The notes under the pieces were generated by a model. That model was not told where the DNA came from. It did not search any database and was given only the letters and a program-made list of their open reading frames with translations. A program made the translations under genes and the position numbers. From NCBI GenBank assembly GCA_019416065.1, contig DXYB01000014.1:1-41942 (forward strand): a DNA stretch of 41,942 nt, read 5' to 3'. Below, piece by piece: positions 1-8,409 of this stretch (position 1 is its first letter; the number at the start of each line of letters is the position of its first letter). The stretch is from Acidaminococcus sp. (GTDB taxonomy: Bacteria; Bacillota; Negativicutes; Acidaminococcales; Acidaminococcaceae).

Positions 1-17
1 TGTCCACCAGAAAAGGA

Positions 18-52
18 TGAATTTGGGGTCCTCCCCAACATTTGACAAAGAA
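18..52 (-). repeat. IS-end-like repeat, left copy
   Basis: This short sequence recurs in inverted orientation at 29838-29871. The two copies share about 25 identical bases (core TTGTCAAATGTTGGGG followed by AGGACCCCAA) and differ by small changes at the flank. The core contains a TTGGGG/CCCCAA inverted pair. From memory the layout resembles the terminal repeat of ISL3-like insertion sequences, but no transposase is visible. Here the element would extend leftwards out of the window. Confidence 0.4.
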
Positions 53-81
53 CCAGAAGATTTTTCCAAGACAAGGCAAAG

Positions 82-112
82 AAAAAAGGGCCAGGAAAAA
101 GCCCCGGCCCTG
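82..112 (-). terminator. Rho-independent terminator of the citDEF operon
   Basis: On the minus strand a GC-rich stem (AGGGCC-GGG paired with CCTGGCCCT, with one G-T pair) encloses a CTTTTT loop and is followed by a run of six T. It lies just downstream of the citF stop codon and would end the leftward cit transcript. Confidence 0.75.
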
Positions 113-125
113 TAGCGGCTTCTGC

Positions 126-1688
126 TTAGAATTCCGCTTTCTTTACTTGCCGTACCACGTCCATAATGGATCCGTCCCGGGCTTCAATAATGCCTACAAT
201 CCGGTCAGAGAACTGTACCGGATCCGGTTGTCCTACGATCTTGTAGGCCATATCCCGCAGTTCTTCAATGGTGCAAAGGGGCAGATCCGTGCCTTTCACG
301 GCTTCCAGCAAGTCTTTGCGGCGGGGATTGATGGCAATCCCGTATTCGGTCACTACCACGTCCACGGTTTCGCCTGGTGTGGTGATCGTAGTGCATTCGG
401 TGCAGATGGCGGGAATCCGGCCTTGGAGCAGGGGTGCAATGACGATGGTGCATTTGGCACCGGCGGCGGTATCCGGATGTCCTCCCTGGGCTCCTGTAAT
501 CACACCGTCGGATCCGACCACAACGTTCACATTGAAATGGGTGTCCACTTCCAGGGCGCCTAAAATCACATAGTCCAGTTTATTTACATAGGCACCTTTG
601 TTAAAGGGATCCGCATACTGGGACGTGGTGATTTCATAATGGTTGGGATTGGTCTTAATATCTTCAATGGCCGCCATATCAAAATCCTGGGTGTCGGCAA
701 TCTTGTCAATCAGGCCTTCTTGCTGCAGTTCGCAGATTGCCTGGGCAATCCCACCCATAGCCAGCCCCATATGGATATTGTCTTTTCTCAGGTGTTCTGC
801 CAAGAATTTGGTGGACGCAATGGAAGCACCGCCTACCCCGGTCTGGTAAATGAAACCGTCCTTGTACCAGGGAGTATGAACCATAAAGTCCGCCGTGTAT
901 TTGGCCATAAGCAATTTTCTCTGGTCCGTGGTGGGTTTAGCGGCCCCGGTGGCGATTTTGGTGGGATCGCCGATGGCATCCACTTTGACCACATAATCTA
1001 CGTTGGTCATGTCAATGGACGCAGGTACATTGGGGAAAGATACAAGCGTGTCAGTGACAACCACCACTTTGTCCGCATATTGGGCGTCAACCGCAGCATA
1101 TCCCAATACGCCGCAATCGCTGCCGGACTGGCTGCCAATGGCCCGGCAGTTGCCCATGTCATCACTGGTGGGAGCCCCGATGAAGGAAATGTCAATATGG
1201 GTTTCGCCGGTTTCAATGGCACGGACACGGCCGCCGTGGCTTCTCATAATAGCCAGGCCTTTTAATTTGCCGTTAGAAATGGCTTCGCCGATTTTGCCAC
1301 GCACACCGGAAGCTTGGATATTAGTGATGGTTCCATCTTCGATCATGGGGACAATGGGATTCTGGGCCTTTCCCAGAGAGGTCGCACAGATGGTCAGGTC
1401 TTTAATGCCCATCTTGTGGATGGCTTCCATGACCATATTCACCACGTAATCTCCTTCCCGGAAATGATGGTGAAAACCTAGCGTCATGCCATCTTTGATG
1501 CCGCATTTTTCCAAAGCTTCTTCAATAGAACCCAGGACTTTGCTGTAATGCGGGTCCACTACAGGGGCTACGGTATGGGTAGCCGCTTTATAGGCAGATA
1601 GGTGATGTACATAACTGCCTTTGAACACGTCTTTTCCTGTTTGTTTTAGGATTTCTTCGGGAATTTCTCTACCGACTGCGTTTTTCAT
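126..1688 (-). CDS. citF: Citrate lyase alpha subunit (citrate:acetyl-ACP transferase)
   Basis: The product transfers the acyl carrier protein from acetyl-ACP to citrate, giving citryl-ACP and acetate, within the cytoplasmic citrate lyase complex that splits citrate into acetate and oxaloacetate. The protein is 520 residues, close to the usual size, and begins MKNAVGREIPEEI as other CitF proteins do. I chose the ATG at 1688 over an in-frame start 75 bases upstream. It has a GGGGG ribosome binding site, and the upstream start would lie inside citE. The gene begins one base after the citE stop region, so the two are translationally coupled. It is the last gene of the leftward citD-citE-citF operon and a terminator follows it. 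Identification rests on whole-length family resemblance and the operon order. Confidence 0.93.
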   Translation of the reverse strand: MKNAVGREIPEEILKQTGKDVFKGSYVHHLSAYKAATHTVAPVVDPHYSKVLGSIEEALEKCGIKDGMTLGFHHHFREGDYVVNMVMEAIHKMGIKDLTICATSLGKAQNPIVPMIEDGTITNIQASGVRGKIGEAISNGKLKGLAIMRSHGGRVRAIETGETHIDISFIGAPTSDDMGNCRAIGSQSGSDCGVLGYAAVDAQYADKVVVVTDTLVSFPNVPASIDMTNVDYVVKVDAIGDPTKIATGAAKPTTDQRKLLMAKYTADFMVHTPWYKDGFIYQTGVGGASIASTKFLAEHLRKDNIHMGLAMGGIAQAICELQQEGLIDKIADTQDFDMAAIEDIKTNPNHYEITTSQYADPFNKGAYVNKLDYVILGALEVDTHFNVNVVVGSDGVITGAQGGHPDTAAGAKCTIVIAPLLQGRIPAICTECTTITTPGETVDVVVTEYGIAINPRRKDLLEAVKGTDLPLCTIEELRDMAYKIVGQPDPVQFSDRIVGIIEARDGSIMDVVRQVKKAEF

Positions 1689-1689
1689 C

Positions 1690-2607
1690 TTATAAATCCC
1701 CCTTATAGATACCAGCGGCCTTGGCCATGGCAATGGTCCGTTTTGCGCCGTCATAGAAAGCAATATCCAGCATCTTGCCGTTTAATTGGAATACGCCGAT
1801 GCCCATGGCTTTTTTGGTATCGATTTCCCGTACTACGGCTTCTGCCCAGCGAATTTGCTTTTCAGACGGGGTGAAAATTTCATGGCAGATGGGAATCTGC
1901 CGGGGATTGACAATGGATTTGCCGTCAAAGCCCATTTGCTTAATGGTTTCTACATCTTTGCGGAAGCCTTCCATATCATCCAGGTCGGTGTATACGGTGT
2001 CAAAGCACATCCGTCCGGTAGCACGGGCCGCAATCACGATCTGTTGCCGGGCACCCATGAGCTCCACACCAGATTTGGAGATATTGGTTTGCAGATCCCG
2101 GGTGTAATCCCCACCAGAAAGGGCAACGCCAAATAGGCGATCAGAAGCCTGACAGATTTCCACCACGTTTAATAGTCCTTTGGTAGATTCGATCGCGGCC
2201 ATAATCAAGGTGCTGCCAATGGGGCGATGGAATTCTTTTTCTGCGGCTAAAATGGCCGTTTCCAGCGTATGGACATCTTTGGCCGATTCGGTTTTAGCCA
2301 GACGAATGGTGTCACAGCCACCTGCGACACAGACCCGCACGTCTTCTTTCCAATGGGGGGTTTCCAAACCATTAATCCGCACGACCCTCTCACAGCCGTG
2401 ATAGTCAATTTCTTTTAGCGCATGGAACAAGGAGTAACGAGCAGCATCTTTCTGGTTTTCCGCTACGGCATCTTCCAGATCCAGCATGATGGAATCCGGT
2501 TTATACACATACGGATCCTTGATCAGGCTGGGCTTTTGTGCGTTTAAGAACATCATAGATCTTCTCAGGCGTTTGAAGTTGGGGTTGGTATTGATGATCT
2601 CGCTCAT
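1690..2607 (-). CDS. citE: Citrate lyase beta subunit (citryl-ACP lyase)
   Basis: The product cleaves citryl-ACP to acetyl-ACP and oxaloacetate, the second half-reaction of citrate lyase. The protein is 305 residues and belongs to the HpcH/HpaI-CitE TIM-barrel family. Visible features are RRSMMFLNAQKPS near the N terminus, SIMLDLEDAV (an acidic strand expected to help bind Mg), and GARQQIVIAARA. The chosen ATG at 2607 sits right behind the citD stop. Its ribosome binding site (GGGAGG) lies inside the last codons of citD, which implies translational coupling. A longer reading to 2679 would overlap most of the end of citD and is unlikely. Order and spacing match known citDEF operons. Confidence 0.93.
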   Translation of the reverse strand: MSEIINTNPNFKRLRRSMMFLNAQKPSLIKDPYVYKPDSIMLDLEDAVAENQKDAARYSLFHALKEIDYHGCERVVRINGLETPHWKEDVRVCVAGGCDTIRLAKTESAKDVHTLETAILAAEKEFHRPIGSTLIMAAIESTKGLLNVVEICQASDRLFGVALSGGDYTRDLQTNISKSGVELMGARQQIVIAARATGRMCFDTVYTDLDDMEGFRKDVETIKQMGFDGKSIVNPRQIPICHEIFTPSEKQIRWAEAVVREIDTKKAMGIGVFQLNGKMLDIAFYDGAKRTIAMAKAAGIYKGDL

Positions 2608-2608
2608 A

Positions 2609-2908
2609 TTATAAGACCTCCCAGGGATTTGGCGTATCCGGATCCTCATTGATAGAACGGAATACGGCTCCTTCCACACGTGCTTTTAATGTACAGTCCA
2701 GGGCACCTTTGTCCACAACGGATACTTTGGCGTTTTTTACGTCCAGCTTTTTCAGGGTTTCCAGGATGACGGCCTTAATTTGACGCCCGTACTGATGCAT
2801 CACGCTGCTGTCAATGGTAAGCTCAATGCCACTGGTCGCTGGTTCTACGGTAATCTGGGCATCGGAGGACTCCAGTGTGCCCGCCATGGCTGCCTTCTTC
2901 AATTCCAT
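2609..2908 (-). CDS. citD: Citrate lyase gamma subunit (acyl carrier protein)
   Basis: This is the small acyl carrier protein of citrate lyase. It carries the phosphoribosyl-dephospho-CoA prosthetic group that holds acetyl and citryl thioesters. The product is 99 residues with the typical N terminus MELKKAAMAGTLESSD. Ser14 in that stretch matches the serine modified in the Klebsiella protein. The ATG at 2908 is preferred over a TTG two codons upstream because AGGAG lies about nine bases before it. It is the first gene of the leftward operon. citC, which acetylates this group and often precedes citD, is absent here. The modifying enzymes CitX and CitG are encoded by the fused gene at 4064-5470. 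Confidence 0.93.
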   Translation of the reverse strand: MELKKAAMAGTLESSDAQITVEPATSGIELTIDSSVMHQYGRQIKAVILETLKKLDVKNAKVSVVDKGALDCTLKARVEGAVFRSINEDPDTPNPWEVL

Positions 2909-2953
2909 GTACAATCACTCCTTTACGAAAATACGCACAATAGGGTTAGCTTG

Positions 2954-2995
2954 TTTATATCATTACATAGTAATAGTATCACGGGAAAAAATGGA
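2954..2995 (-). promoter_or_regulatory. Possible citD promoter
   Basis: On the minus strand the intergenic region reads TTCGAT, about 18 bases, then TGATACTAT, which resembles an extended -10 element. It lies roughly 50-90 bases before citD. The -35 match is poor, so this is a tentative placement in a divergent regulatory region. Confidence 0.3.
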
Positions 2996-3014
2996 AATCG
3001 AATATAAATAATGA

Positions 3015-3040
3015 TATAATCTTCATAAGATATTTCTTAT
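3015..3040 (+). promoter_or_regulatory. TATAAT box and LysR-type dyad between citD and the regulator
   Basis: A perfect TATAAT (3015-3020) on the plus strand is followed by the dyad ATAAGA-TATT-TCTTAT (3025-3040). ATAAG-N6-CTTAT is the kind of symmetric site bound by LysR-type regulators. Its position between two divergent transcription units suggests the adjacent LysR protein binds here and controls citDEF and itself. That role is inference. Confidence 0.4.
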
Positions 3041-3155
3041 TTAAACGCGGAAAAGCGCTGTGGGAGCGGGACTCCGCATTTTCATCAATTGTTTCAAATA
3101 ACACGAAAATAAGATTTCTTTAGTCGTAGGGCGGACGCAGGTCCCTGGAGGGGTT

Positions 3156-4067
3156 ATGAATTTAAAGCATGCGCAATACATTATGGAAATTATTAAAGAG
3201 GGAAGCATTACCAATGCCAGTAAAACCATGCACGTATCTCAGCCGGCATTGTCCCAAACCATTAAGGCGGTGGAAAAGTACCTGGGGGCACCGATTTTCT
3301 TGCGCAATACCAATCCCATTGTGCTGACAGAAGCGGGGAAAAAATATATTGCCGCGGTAAAACAGATCATTACCATCAGCAGCAACTTGCTGCACGAGGT
3401 GGCCGATATCCAGTACGAAGGCTATGGCAGCCTAAAACTGGGCATACCGGTGCAGCGGGCGATGCAGATGCTGCCAAAAGTGGTGCCGGTGTTTCACAAG
3501 CACTACCCCCATATCAAACTGGAAATTTCGGAAGCAGGCAGCAATATTACCGAAAATGAAGTGCTAAACGGCGGCGTGGATCTGGCCGTCCTTACCACGG
3601 TACCTACCAATGATGAGCTGGCCTATGAACTGGTGGAAACAGAAGACGTGATGCTGGTGGCCAATAAAAAAACCCAGCTGGCGCAGCGCATCCCGGATGC
3701 CACACCGATTTACATTACGGAAGCTAAAAACGAGGAGTTTATTTCCATCCTGGAAGGGCATAATGTGCGGCGGGTGCAGGATACGCTCTTTAGCGTCTAT
3801 GAAGTGAAGCCCAGCATTGTCCTGGAAACTAGCTCCATTGAAGTGGGTAAACGCATGGTGTCCAGCATGAAAGCTGTCTTTATTTGTCCGGATGTGTACC
3901 TGGACCCCTATTTTTTGTCACAACACCAGTGCGTCGTGTATCCTTTATTGGGGATTGCCAATAAACGCTACTGCTATGTATGTTGCCGGAAAGATGCCTA
4001 TCTAAGCCCCTATGCCAGAGCACTGATTGAACTCATCCGTACCATGGGCAAAAGCAGGAAGGAATGA
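3156..4067 (+). CDS. LysR-family regulator, probable regulator of citrate lyase genes
   Basis: The product is a 303-residue LysR-type transcription factor. An N-terminal winged helix-turn-helix occupies about residues 1-60 (ITNASKTMHVSQPALSQTIKAVEKYLG). A periplasmic-binding-protein-like effector domain follows from about residue 90 (GSLKLGIPVQRAMQMLPKVVP). The ATG has a CTGGAGGGG ribosome binding site. The gene is divergent from citDEF across a 247-bp intergenic region that holds a candidate LysR dyad. Its stop overlaps the start of citXG (ATGA), so the regulator and the prosthetic-group enzyme are one transcript. Control of citrate fermentation is inferred from this arrangement. The effector is unknown, with citrate a reasonable guess. 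Confidence 0.85.
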   Translation: MNLKHAQYIMEIIKEGSITNASKTMHVSQPALSQTIKAVEKYLGAPIFLRNTNPIVLTEAGKKYIAAVKQIITISSNLLHEVADIQYEGYGSLKLGIPVQRAMQMLPKVVPVFHKHYPHIKLEISEAGSNITENEVLNGGVDLAVLTTVPTNDELAYELVETEDVMLVANKKTQLAQRIPDATPIYITEAKNEEFISILEGHNVRRVQDTLFSVYEVKPSIVLETSSIEVGKRMVSSMKAVFICPDVYLDPYFLSQHQCVVYPLLGIANKRYCYVCCRKDAYLSPYARALIELIRTMGKSRKE

Positions 4068-5470
4068 AGCGTGTGATGAAAAAAGAACCTTGTATCCACC
4101 AGCCAGGAGAGACTGTGGAAGTGACCGATATGCTGCAGGCCCGGGACGGGCGGGCGGCTGCCCAGAAAAAACTTTTGCTAGCGTATGGGCAGCCCCTTTT
4201 GTGTTTTACCATGAATATCCCCGGCCCTATCAAAACGTCTCTTTTGATTCGCCTAGGATTTTTGGAAGGCATACGCAGACTGGAAAATGCCCTGACAAAA
4301 GCAGAAATTCCTATTTTGTATACAAAACGGATTGCGTATAAAACAGGGTACGAACAATATTATGTGCTAAAAGGCGATGCCCGGGAAATTAAAAAGATTG
4401 CGGCGAGGATTGAAAATCAGGACCGGGTAGGACGGCTCTTTGATATGGATGTACTGGACGTGGACGGGAGAAAACTGTCCCGTACAGAACTAGGGATGCC
4501 GGGCCGCCTCTGCCTTGTGTGTGACGAAGCGGCGCAGGTATGTGCCAGGAGCCGGAAACACGCAGTGCCTGTGCTGGTGCGAAAGATTCACCGGACGCTA
4601 TGGGAGATGCTGCAAGGCTGGACGGAAAAAGCGCTCTTGGACGGTCTTTTGGGGGAAGTCTATGCTACGCCCAAACCGGGTTTGGTGGACCGTGACAATT
4701 CCGGTGCCCACAAGGATATGAATGTAGAGACGTTCGAAAAAAGTACGCAGGCCATTTTGCCCTATTTGCTGCAAATGGGAGAAAAAGGTTGGGAATGGGA
4801 CGGTACGGGAACGGAATTATTTACGGCCCTGCGTCCTTTGGGCGCGGCGGCGGAAAAAGCGATGTTTTTTGCTACGAACAATGTGAATACCCATAAAGGC
4901 ATTATTTTTTCGTTGGGCCTTGTAACCAGCTTTGGCTTGTGGCAATTGGCCCAAACGGGAAGGTTTGACAGCGAAGCGATTTTGCGTGTGATCGGGCAAA
5001 GCGTAACCCCGGTGCTGGAAAAAGACTTTGCAAAAATAGATCCCTTTCATCCCCACACCCATGGGGAAATGCTATTTATCAAGCATGGTATCCGGGGCAT
5101 CCGGGGCGAAGCCATGGACGGATTCCCGGCGGTGCAGACCATTGCCCTGCCGATGCTACGGCAATTGCGGCAAGAGGGATGGGAAAAGGAACGTGCCTAT
5201 ATCCAGACGCTGCTGGTTTTAGTGGCCCAGGTAGAAGATAGCAATATCATCAGTCGGAGTGATGTAGAAACACTCCATTGGGCCCAAAAGAAAACCCAGC
5301 AAGTCCTTGCGCTAGGGGGGGCCGCTACGGCAGAAGGCCTGCAGGCGGTGTGGGAGCTTAATGAAAAGTTCATAGAAAAAAATATTAGTCCAGGAGGTTG
5401 TGCAGACCTCTTGATTTTGTCCATATACCTGCTTACAATGGAAGATAGGCTGAAAGAAAAGAAGGGATAA
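4064..5470 (+). CDS. citXG: Fused CitX-CitG, citrate lyase prosthetic group synthesis and transfer
   Basis: This 468-residue protein joins two activities. The N-terminal part (about residues 20-170) is CitX-like, with GRLFDMDVLDVDG and a Cys/Arg-rich segment CLVCDEAAQVCARSRKH. It should transfer the phosphoribosyl-dephospho-CoA group onto CitD. The C-terminal part (about 185-460) is CitG-like, with GLVDRDNSGAHKDM, NTHKGIIFSLG, HTHGE and GGCADLL. It should make the precursor from ATP and dephospho-CoA. CitXG fusions are known, for example in Haemophilus. The start overlaps the LysR stop by four bases. A second in-frame ATG at 4076 is also possible. Separation from citDEF onto the regulator's transcript is less usual than a single operon. 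Confidence 0.9.
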   Translation: MKRVMKKEPCIHQPGETVEVTDMLQARDGRAAAQKKLLLAYGQPLLCFTMNIPGPIKTSLLIRLGFLEGIRRLENALTKAEIPILYTKRIAYKTGYEQYYVLKGDAREIKKIAARIENQDRVGRLFDMDVLDVDGRKLSRTELGMPGRLCLVCDEAAQVCARSRKHAVPVLVRKIHRTLWEMLQGWTEKALLDGLLGEVYATPKPGLVDRDNSGAHKDMNVETFEKSTQAILPYLLQMGEKGWEWDGTGTELFTALRPLGAAAEKAMFFATNNVNTHKGIIFSLGLVTSFGLWQLAQTGRFDSEAILRVIGQSVTPVLEKDFAKIDPFHPHTHGEMLFIKHGIRGIRGEAMDGFPAVQTIALPMLRQLRQEGWEKERAYIQTLLVLVAQVEDSNIISRSDVETLHWAQKKTQQVLALGGAATAEGLQAVWELNEKFIEKNISPGGCADLLILSIYLLTMEDRLKEKKG

Positions 5471-5472
5471 GC

Positions 5473-6642
5473 ATGCACTCAACACTGCGACGGACCTGGG
5501 CAGAAGTGGATTTGGATGCCCTTGCCAGCAATTATCATAGGATACGGAACCATATCGGGCCTAAGGTGAAATTTTTGGGGGTTGTAAAAGCTGATGCCTA
5601 TGGCCATGGTGCTGTGCAAGTCAGTGCTAAGCTCCAAGAACTGGGGGCTGACTATCTGGCAGTCAGCTCCATTGATGAAGCCATGGAATTACGGGTAGGT
5701 GGTATTACCATGCCCATTTTAATCTTAGGGCACACCCCCCGGGAACAGGTGGACCGACTGATTTGTTTTAATATTACGCAGGCCGTAACCTGTGAGGCCA
5801 AAGCTCTGGAGTATAGCGAGGAAGCGGTTAAGTATGGGGGACAGTTAAAGGTCCACATCAAAGTGGATACCGGGATGAGCCGGCTGGGGTATATTTGTGA
5901 AGGGCCATATTTTGAACATGGAGTAGAAGGCATTATTCACGCCATGAGTCTTCCCGGCCTTACCACAGAAGGTATGTTCACCCACTTTGCTGTGGCGGAC
6001 GAACCAGGGGAAGACGCCTTGGCGTATACCCAGCAGCAATTTCAATTGTTTAAAAAAGTTTGCGATGCCGTGGAAGCACGCACGGGCAAAAAAATTAAAC
6101 TGCGCCACTGCGCCAATACCGGCGCCACTGCGCTCCATCCTGAAATGTTTATGGATATGGTACGGCCGGGGCTATTGCTCTATGGGTACGGGCCCCATGC
6201 CAAAATGCTGGGCCTCAAACCGGTGATGAGCTTAAAAACCACGGTGAGCACCATCAAAATTTATCCTAAGGGCACCAAGGTCAGCTACGGGGGCATTTAT
6301 ACCTGTGACAAAACGACCCGGATGGGCGTAGTGCCCATCGGATATGCGGACGGTCTTGTGCGCAATCTGTCCAACCGCTGCTCCTTTATTACGAAAGATG
6401 GAGTCGCGCCCCAACGAGGACGCATCTGTATGGATATGTGCATGGTAGACCTGACGGAGTGTCCCCATGTGGACGTGGGAGATGAACTGGAGGTTTTTGG
6501 TACGCAGCAACCGATTGAGCGCTTGGCAGAACTGGCCGGGACCATCCCGTATGAACTGACCTGCGGCGTCAGTAAACGGGTTCCTCGGCTCTATGTAAAA
6601 AATGGAAACGTCTTTTATAAGGAACTGCTGCTTAGACTATAG
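5473..6642 (+). CDS. alr: Alanine racemase
   Basis: The enzyme interconverts L- and D-alanine with pyridoxal phosphate, supplying D-Ala for peptidoglycan. The 389-residue protein shows the expected N-terminal TIM barrel with the cofactor lysine in VVKADAYGHG (Lys39), KVDTGMSRLG, and a C-terminal beta domain. The second catalytic base is predicted at Tyr272 in KVSYGG, and GRICMDMCMVD is also typical. It starts two bases after the citXG stop and has an AAGGG-type ribosome binding site, so it may be cotranscribed with the cit regulator and citXG. There is no obvious functional link to citrate metabolism. Confidence 0.95.
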   Translation: MHSTLRRTWAEVDLDALASNYHRIRNHIGPKVKFLGVVKADAYGHGAVQVSAKLQELGADYLAVSSIDEAMELRVGGITMPILILGHTPREQVDRLICFNITQAVTCEAKALEYSEEAVKYGGQLKVHIKVDTGMSRLGYICEGPYFEHGVEGIIHAMSLPGLTTEGMFTHFAVADEPGEDALAYTQQQFQLFKKVCDAVEARTGKKIKLRHCANTGATALHPEMFMDMVRPGLLLYGYGPHAKMLGLKPVMSLKTTVSTIKIYPKGTKVSYGGIYTCDKTTRMGVVPIGYADGLVRNLSNRCSFITKDGVAPQRGRICMDMCMVDLTECPHVDVGDELEVFGTQQPIERLAELAGTIPYELTCGVSKRVPRLYVKNGNVFYKELLLRL

Positions 6643-6675
6643 AAAGTCATATCGGAAGTAACAGCAGTCTTTTTT
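6624..6675 (+). terminator. Possible terminator after alr
   Basis: ACTGCTG at the end of alr can pair with CAGCAGT at 6662-6668, which is followed by a run of T. The loop is about 31 bases and contains a small inner GACT/AGTC pairing. The length of the loop makes this a modest candidate. Confidence 0.4.
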
Positions 6676-6704
6676 CAAAGCATTTAGGAAAGAAAGGACC
6701 CTGC

Positions 6705-7187
6705 ATGCAGACAAGAGTCATCAAAGCCTACGGCAATACAAAAATGAATTTAGTGGTAAACGGTACCGCCACCGTGGTGTTTTGGTTCGTCATCCTTGGG
6801 GTGATTGTACAGAAACTGACCGTGGACGTCAAAGCCAACTGGACGGATCTGGGGATTGCTGTATTGATCCTGTTATGGGTCAGCCGCTTGGTGGGGAAAG
6901 ATTTTAAGAACCGGAAGGTCAGAATTGAAATTACCGGGCAAGAGTTTACCGTTCATAATTTTAAGGGGGAAGATCACCATTTTTCCCTGGAGCAGCTGAA
7001 AAAGGTGACGGTAGAGCGGGGGACGGTCTGGAAACGGTATAAGTTTATCCGCTGTCCCCAGGTGAGCCTGTGGGGAGAAAACGGCCCCTATCTGGAAGGG
7101 CTCAATATGGAGCAGGACGTGTATCATTGGTTCAAGGAGTATCTTAAGCGGCATCATATTGCCCTGGAAACTCCTTTTACTAAATAA
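6705..7187 (+). CDS. Small membrane protein with a C-terminal soluble domain, unknown function
   Basis: I do not recognise a named family for this 160-residue protein. Two hydrophobic segments at about residues 18-37 (ATVVFWFVILGVIV) and 46-62 (LGIAVLILLWVSRLV) form a hairpin. A soluble domain of about 95 residues rich in beta-strand-like stretches follows (KVRIEITGQEFTVHNFKG, QVSLWGENGPYLEG). That layout resembles small PH-like membrane proteins, which is only an impression. The start has a clear AGAAAGGA ribosome binding site. It stands alone between candidate terminators. Confidence 0.75.
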   Translation: MQTRVIKAYGNTKMNLVVNGTATVVFWFVILGVIVQKLTVDVKANWTDLGIAVLILLWVSRLVGKDFKNRKVRIEITGQEFTVHNFKGEDHHFSLEQLKKVTVERGTVWKRYKFIRCPQVSLWGENGPYLEGLNMEQDVYHWFKEYLKRHHIALETPFTK

Positions 7188-7198
7188 ATCGTAAGTGG

Positions 7199-7225
7199 AA
7201 AGCCTATATCCTGCTGGCTTTTTAA
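7199..7225 (+). terminator. Rho-independent terminator
   Basis: AAAGCC pairs with GGCTTT across an 11-base loop and continues into a short T run. It lies just after the stop of the 160-residue membrane protein. Confidence 0.55.
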
Positions 7226-7262
7226 GGCAGTATCTAGCAAATGCGGCTGTTATAGAACTAAT

Positions 7263-7291
7263 TTGTAGAAAAGTAAAATCTGTACTATAAT
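7263..7291 (+). promoter_or_regulatory. Probable promoter for tagO-wecB (and possibly atp)
   Basis: TTGTAG and a perfect TATAAT are separated by 17 bases, about 90 bases before the tagO start codon. No comparable promoter is visible ahead of atpI, so it may also serve the ATP synthase genes. Confidence 0.5.
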
Positions 7292-7379
7292 AGGCTCTGT
7301 ATAGATATTGGAAAAGTACATCAGAAGCGCCGGGAATAATCCCGTCTCCTTAGGCGGAATTTCCGCAGAAAGGCTGTTT

Positions 7380-8393
7380 GTGAAAACGTATTTACTCGCG
7401 TTAAGCATTTCCCTGGTCCTTAGCTGGGTGCTTACCCCCTTTGTCAAAAAACTGGCATTTCAGGTGGGCGCCGTGGACCGGCCCAATGCACGCAAAGTTC
7501 ATCATAAAATTATGCCTAGGATGGGCGGCCTTGCCATTGTCATCGGGTTTATGACAGCGTCCCTGCTGTGTATGGACCTGACGCGGGATGTGGTAGGCAT
7601 TCTTTTGGGAGGGCTAGTGATTGCCACGGTGGGCATCCTGGACGATATGCTGCAATTACCTGCCAAAGTGAAACTCTTAGGGCAAATTGTGGCGGCCCTA
7701 GTCCCTGTCTTTTTCGGGGTGCGGATTGAATGGCTGAATAATCCTTGGGGTGGTTATTTTTATCTGGATATGCTCACCATTCCCTTTACGGTATTTTGGA
7801 TTGTCAGCCTGACCAACGTGGTGAACCTGATCGACGGATTGGATGGTCTGGCTGCTGGCGTGTCCGCCATCGCTTCTGTGACGGTGATTATGGTGGCGCT
7901 GCAGCAGGGACTTTATCCAGTGGCGGTTCTGACCGCAGCCCTAGCTGGCGGTATTATTGGGTTTATCCGGTATAATTTTAATCCGGCCACGATTTTTATG
8001 GGGGATACGGGTAGTCTGTTTCTTGGCTATATGCTGGCCTGTATTTCTATTTTTGGGGCTGTAAAAAGCGCCACGACCATTGCTCTATTGGTACCAGCCA
8101 TTGCATTGGGTCTGCCCATTATGGATACGGCTTTTGCCATAGTCCGGCGCTACAAAAATGGCCGGCCCATTTTCAGCCCGGATAAGGGACATATCCACCA
8201 CAGGCTACTTGCCATGGGATTTTCCCAGCGCCAAGCGGTGATTTTTATGTACCTAATCAGTGCAGGGTTGTGCCTGACGGCTGTCCTTTTGACGGAAGTG
8301 GAAGGCGTTTATGCCATACTACTCTTGGTATTTCTTTTGGCCGTGATCTTTATCGGGGCAAAAAAAATCGGTATTTTGCAAGACAGAACATGA
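7380..8393 (+). CDS. tagO: Undecaprenyl-phosphate N-acetylglucosaminyl-1-phosphate transferase (WecA/TagO type)
   Basis: The product is a polytopic inner-membrane enzyme. It transfers a sugar-1-phosphate, usually GlcNAc-1-P, from a UDP-sugar to undecaprenyl phosphate and starts synthesis of a lipid-linked surface polysaccharide. The family motifs are all present: GILDDMLQLPAK (the DDxxQ metal site), TNVVNLIDGLDGLAAG, FNPATIFMGDTGS and HIHHRL near the C terminus. About ten hydrophobic segments are visible. I chose the GTG at 7380, with AGAAAGG six bases upstream, giving 337 residues. A TTG start 72 bases upstream would add a polar tail without support. The gene stands before wecB, which recycles or supplies a UDP-sugar for the same pathway. 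Confidence 0.88.
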   Translation: MKTYLLALSISLVLSWVLTPFVKKLAFQVGAVDRPNARKVHHKIMPRMGGLAIVIGFMTASLLCMDLTRDVVGILLGGLVIATVGILDDMLQLPAKVKLLGQIVAALVPVFFGVRIEWLNNPWGGYFYLDMLTIPFTVFWIVSLTNVVNLIDGLDGLAAGVSAIASVTVIMVALQQGLYPVAVLTAALAGGIIGFIRYNFNPATIFMGDTGSLFLGYMLACISIFGAVKSATTIALLVPAIALGLPIMDTAFAIVRRYKNGRPIFSPDKGHIHHRLLAMGFSQRQAVIFMYLISAGLCLTAVLLTEVEGVYAILLLVFLLAVIFIGAKKIGILQDRT

Positions 8394-8409
8394 ATTGAGG
8401 CGAAGCGAA

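Noticed and set aside
4515..4721. Possible separate small gene inside citXG
   Set aside because: It is a shadow frame within a clearly conserved coding sequence and has no translation signals.
7308..7379. Upstream TTG start for tagO
   Set aside because: It would add a polar 24-residue tail without a ribosome binding site. The GTG at 7380 has AAAGG at good spacing and gives a normal N-terminal helix.
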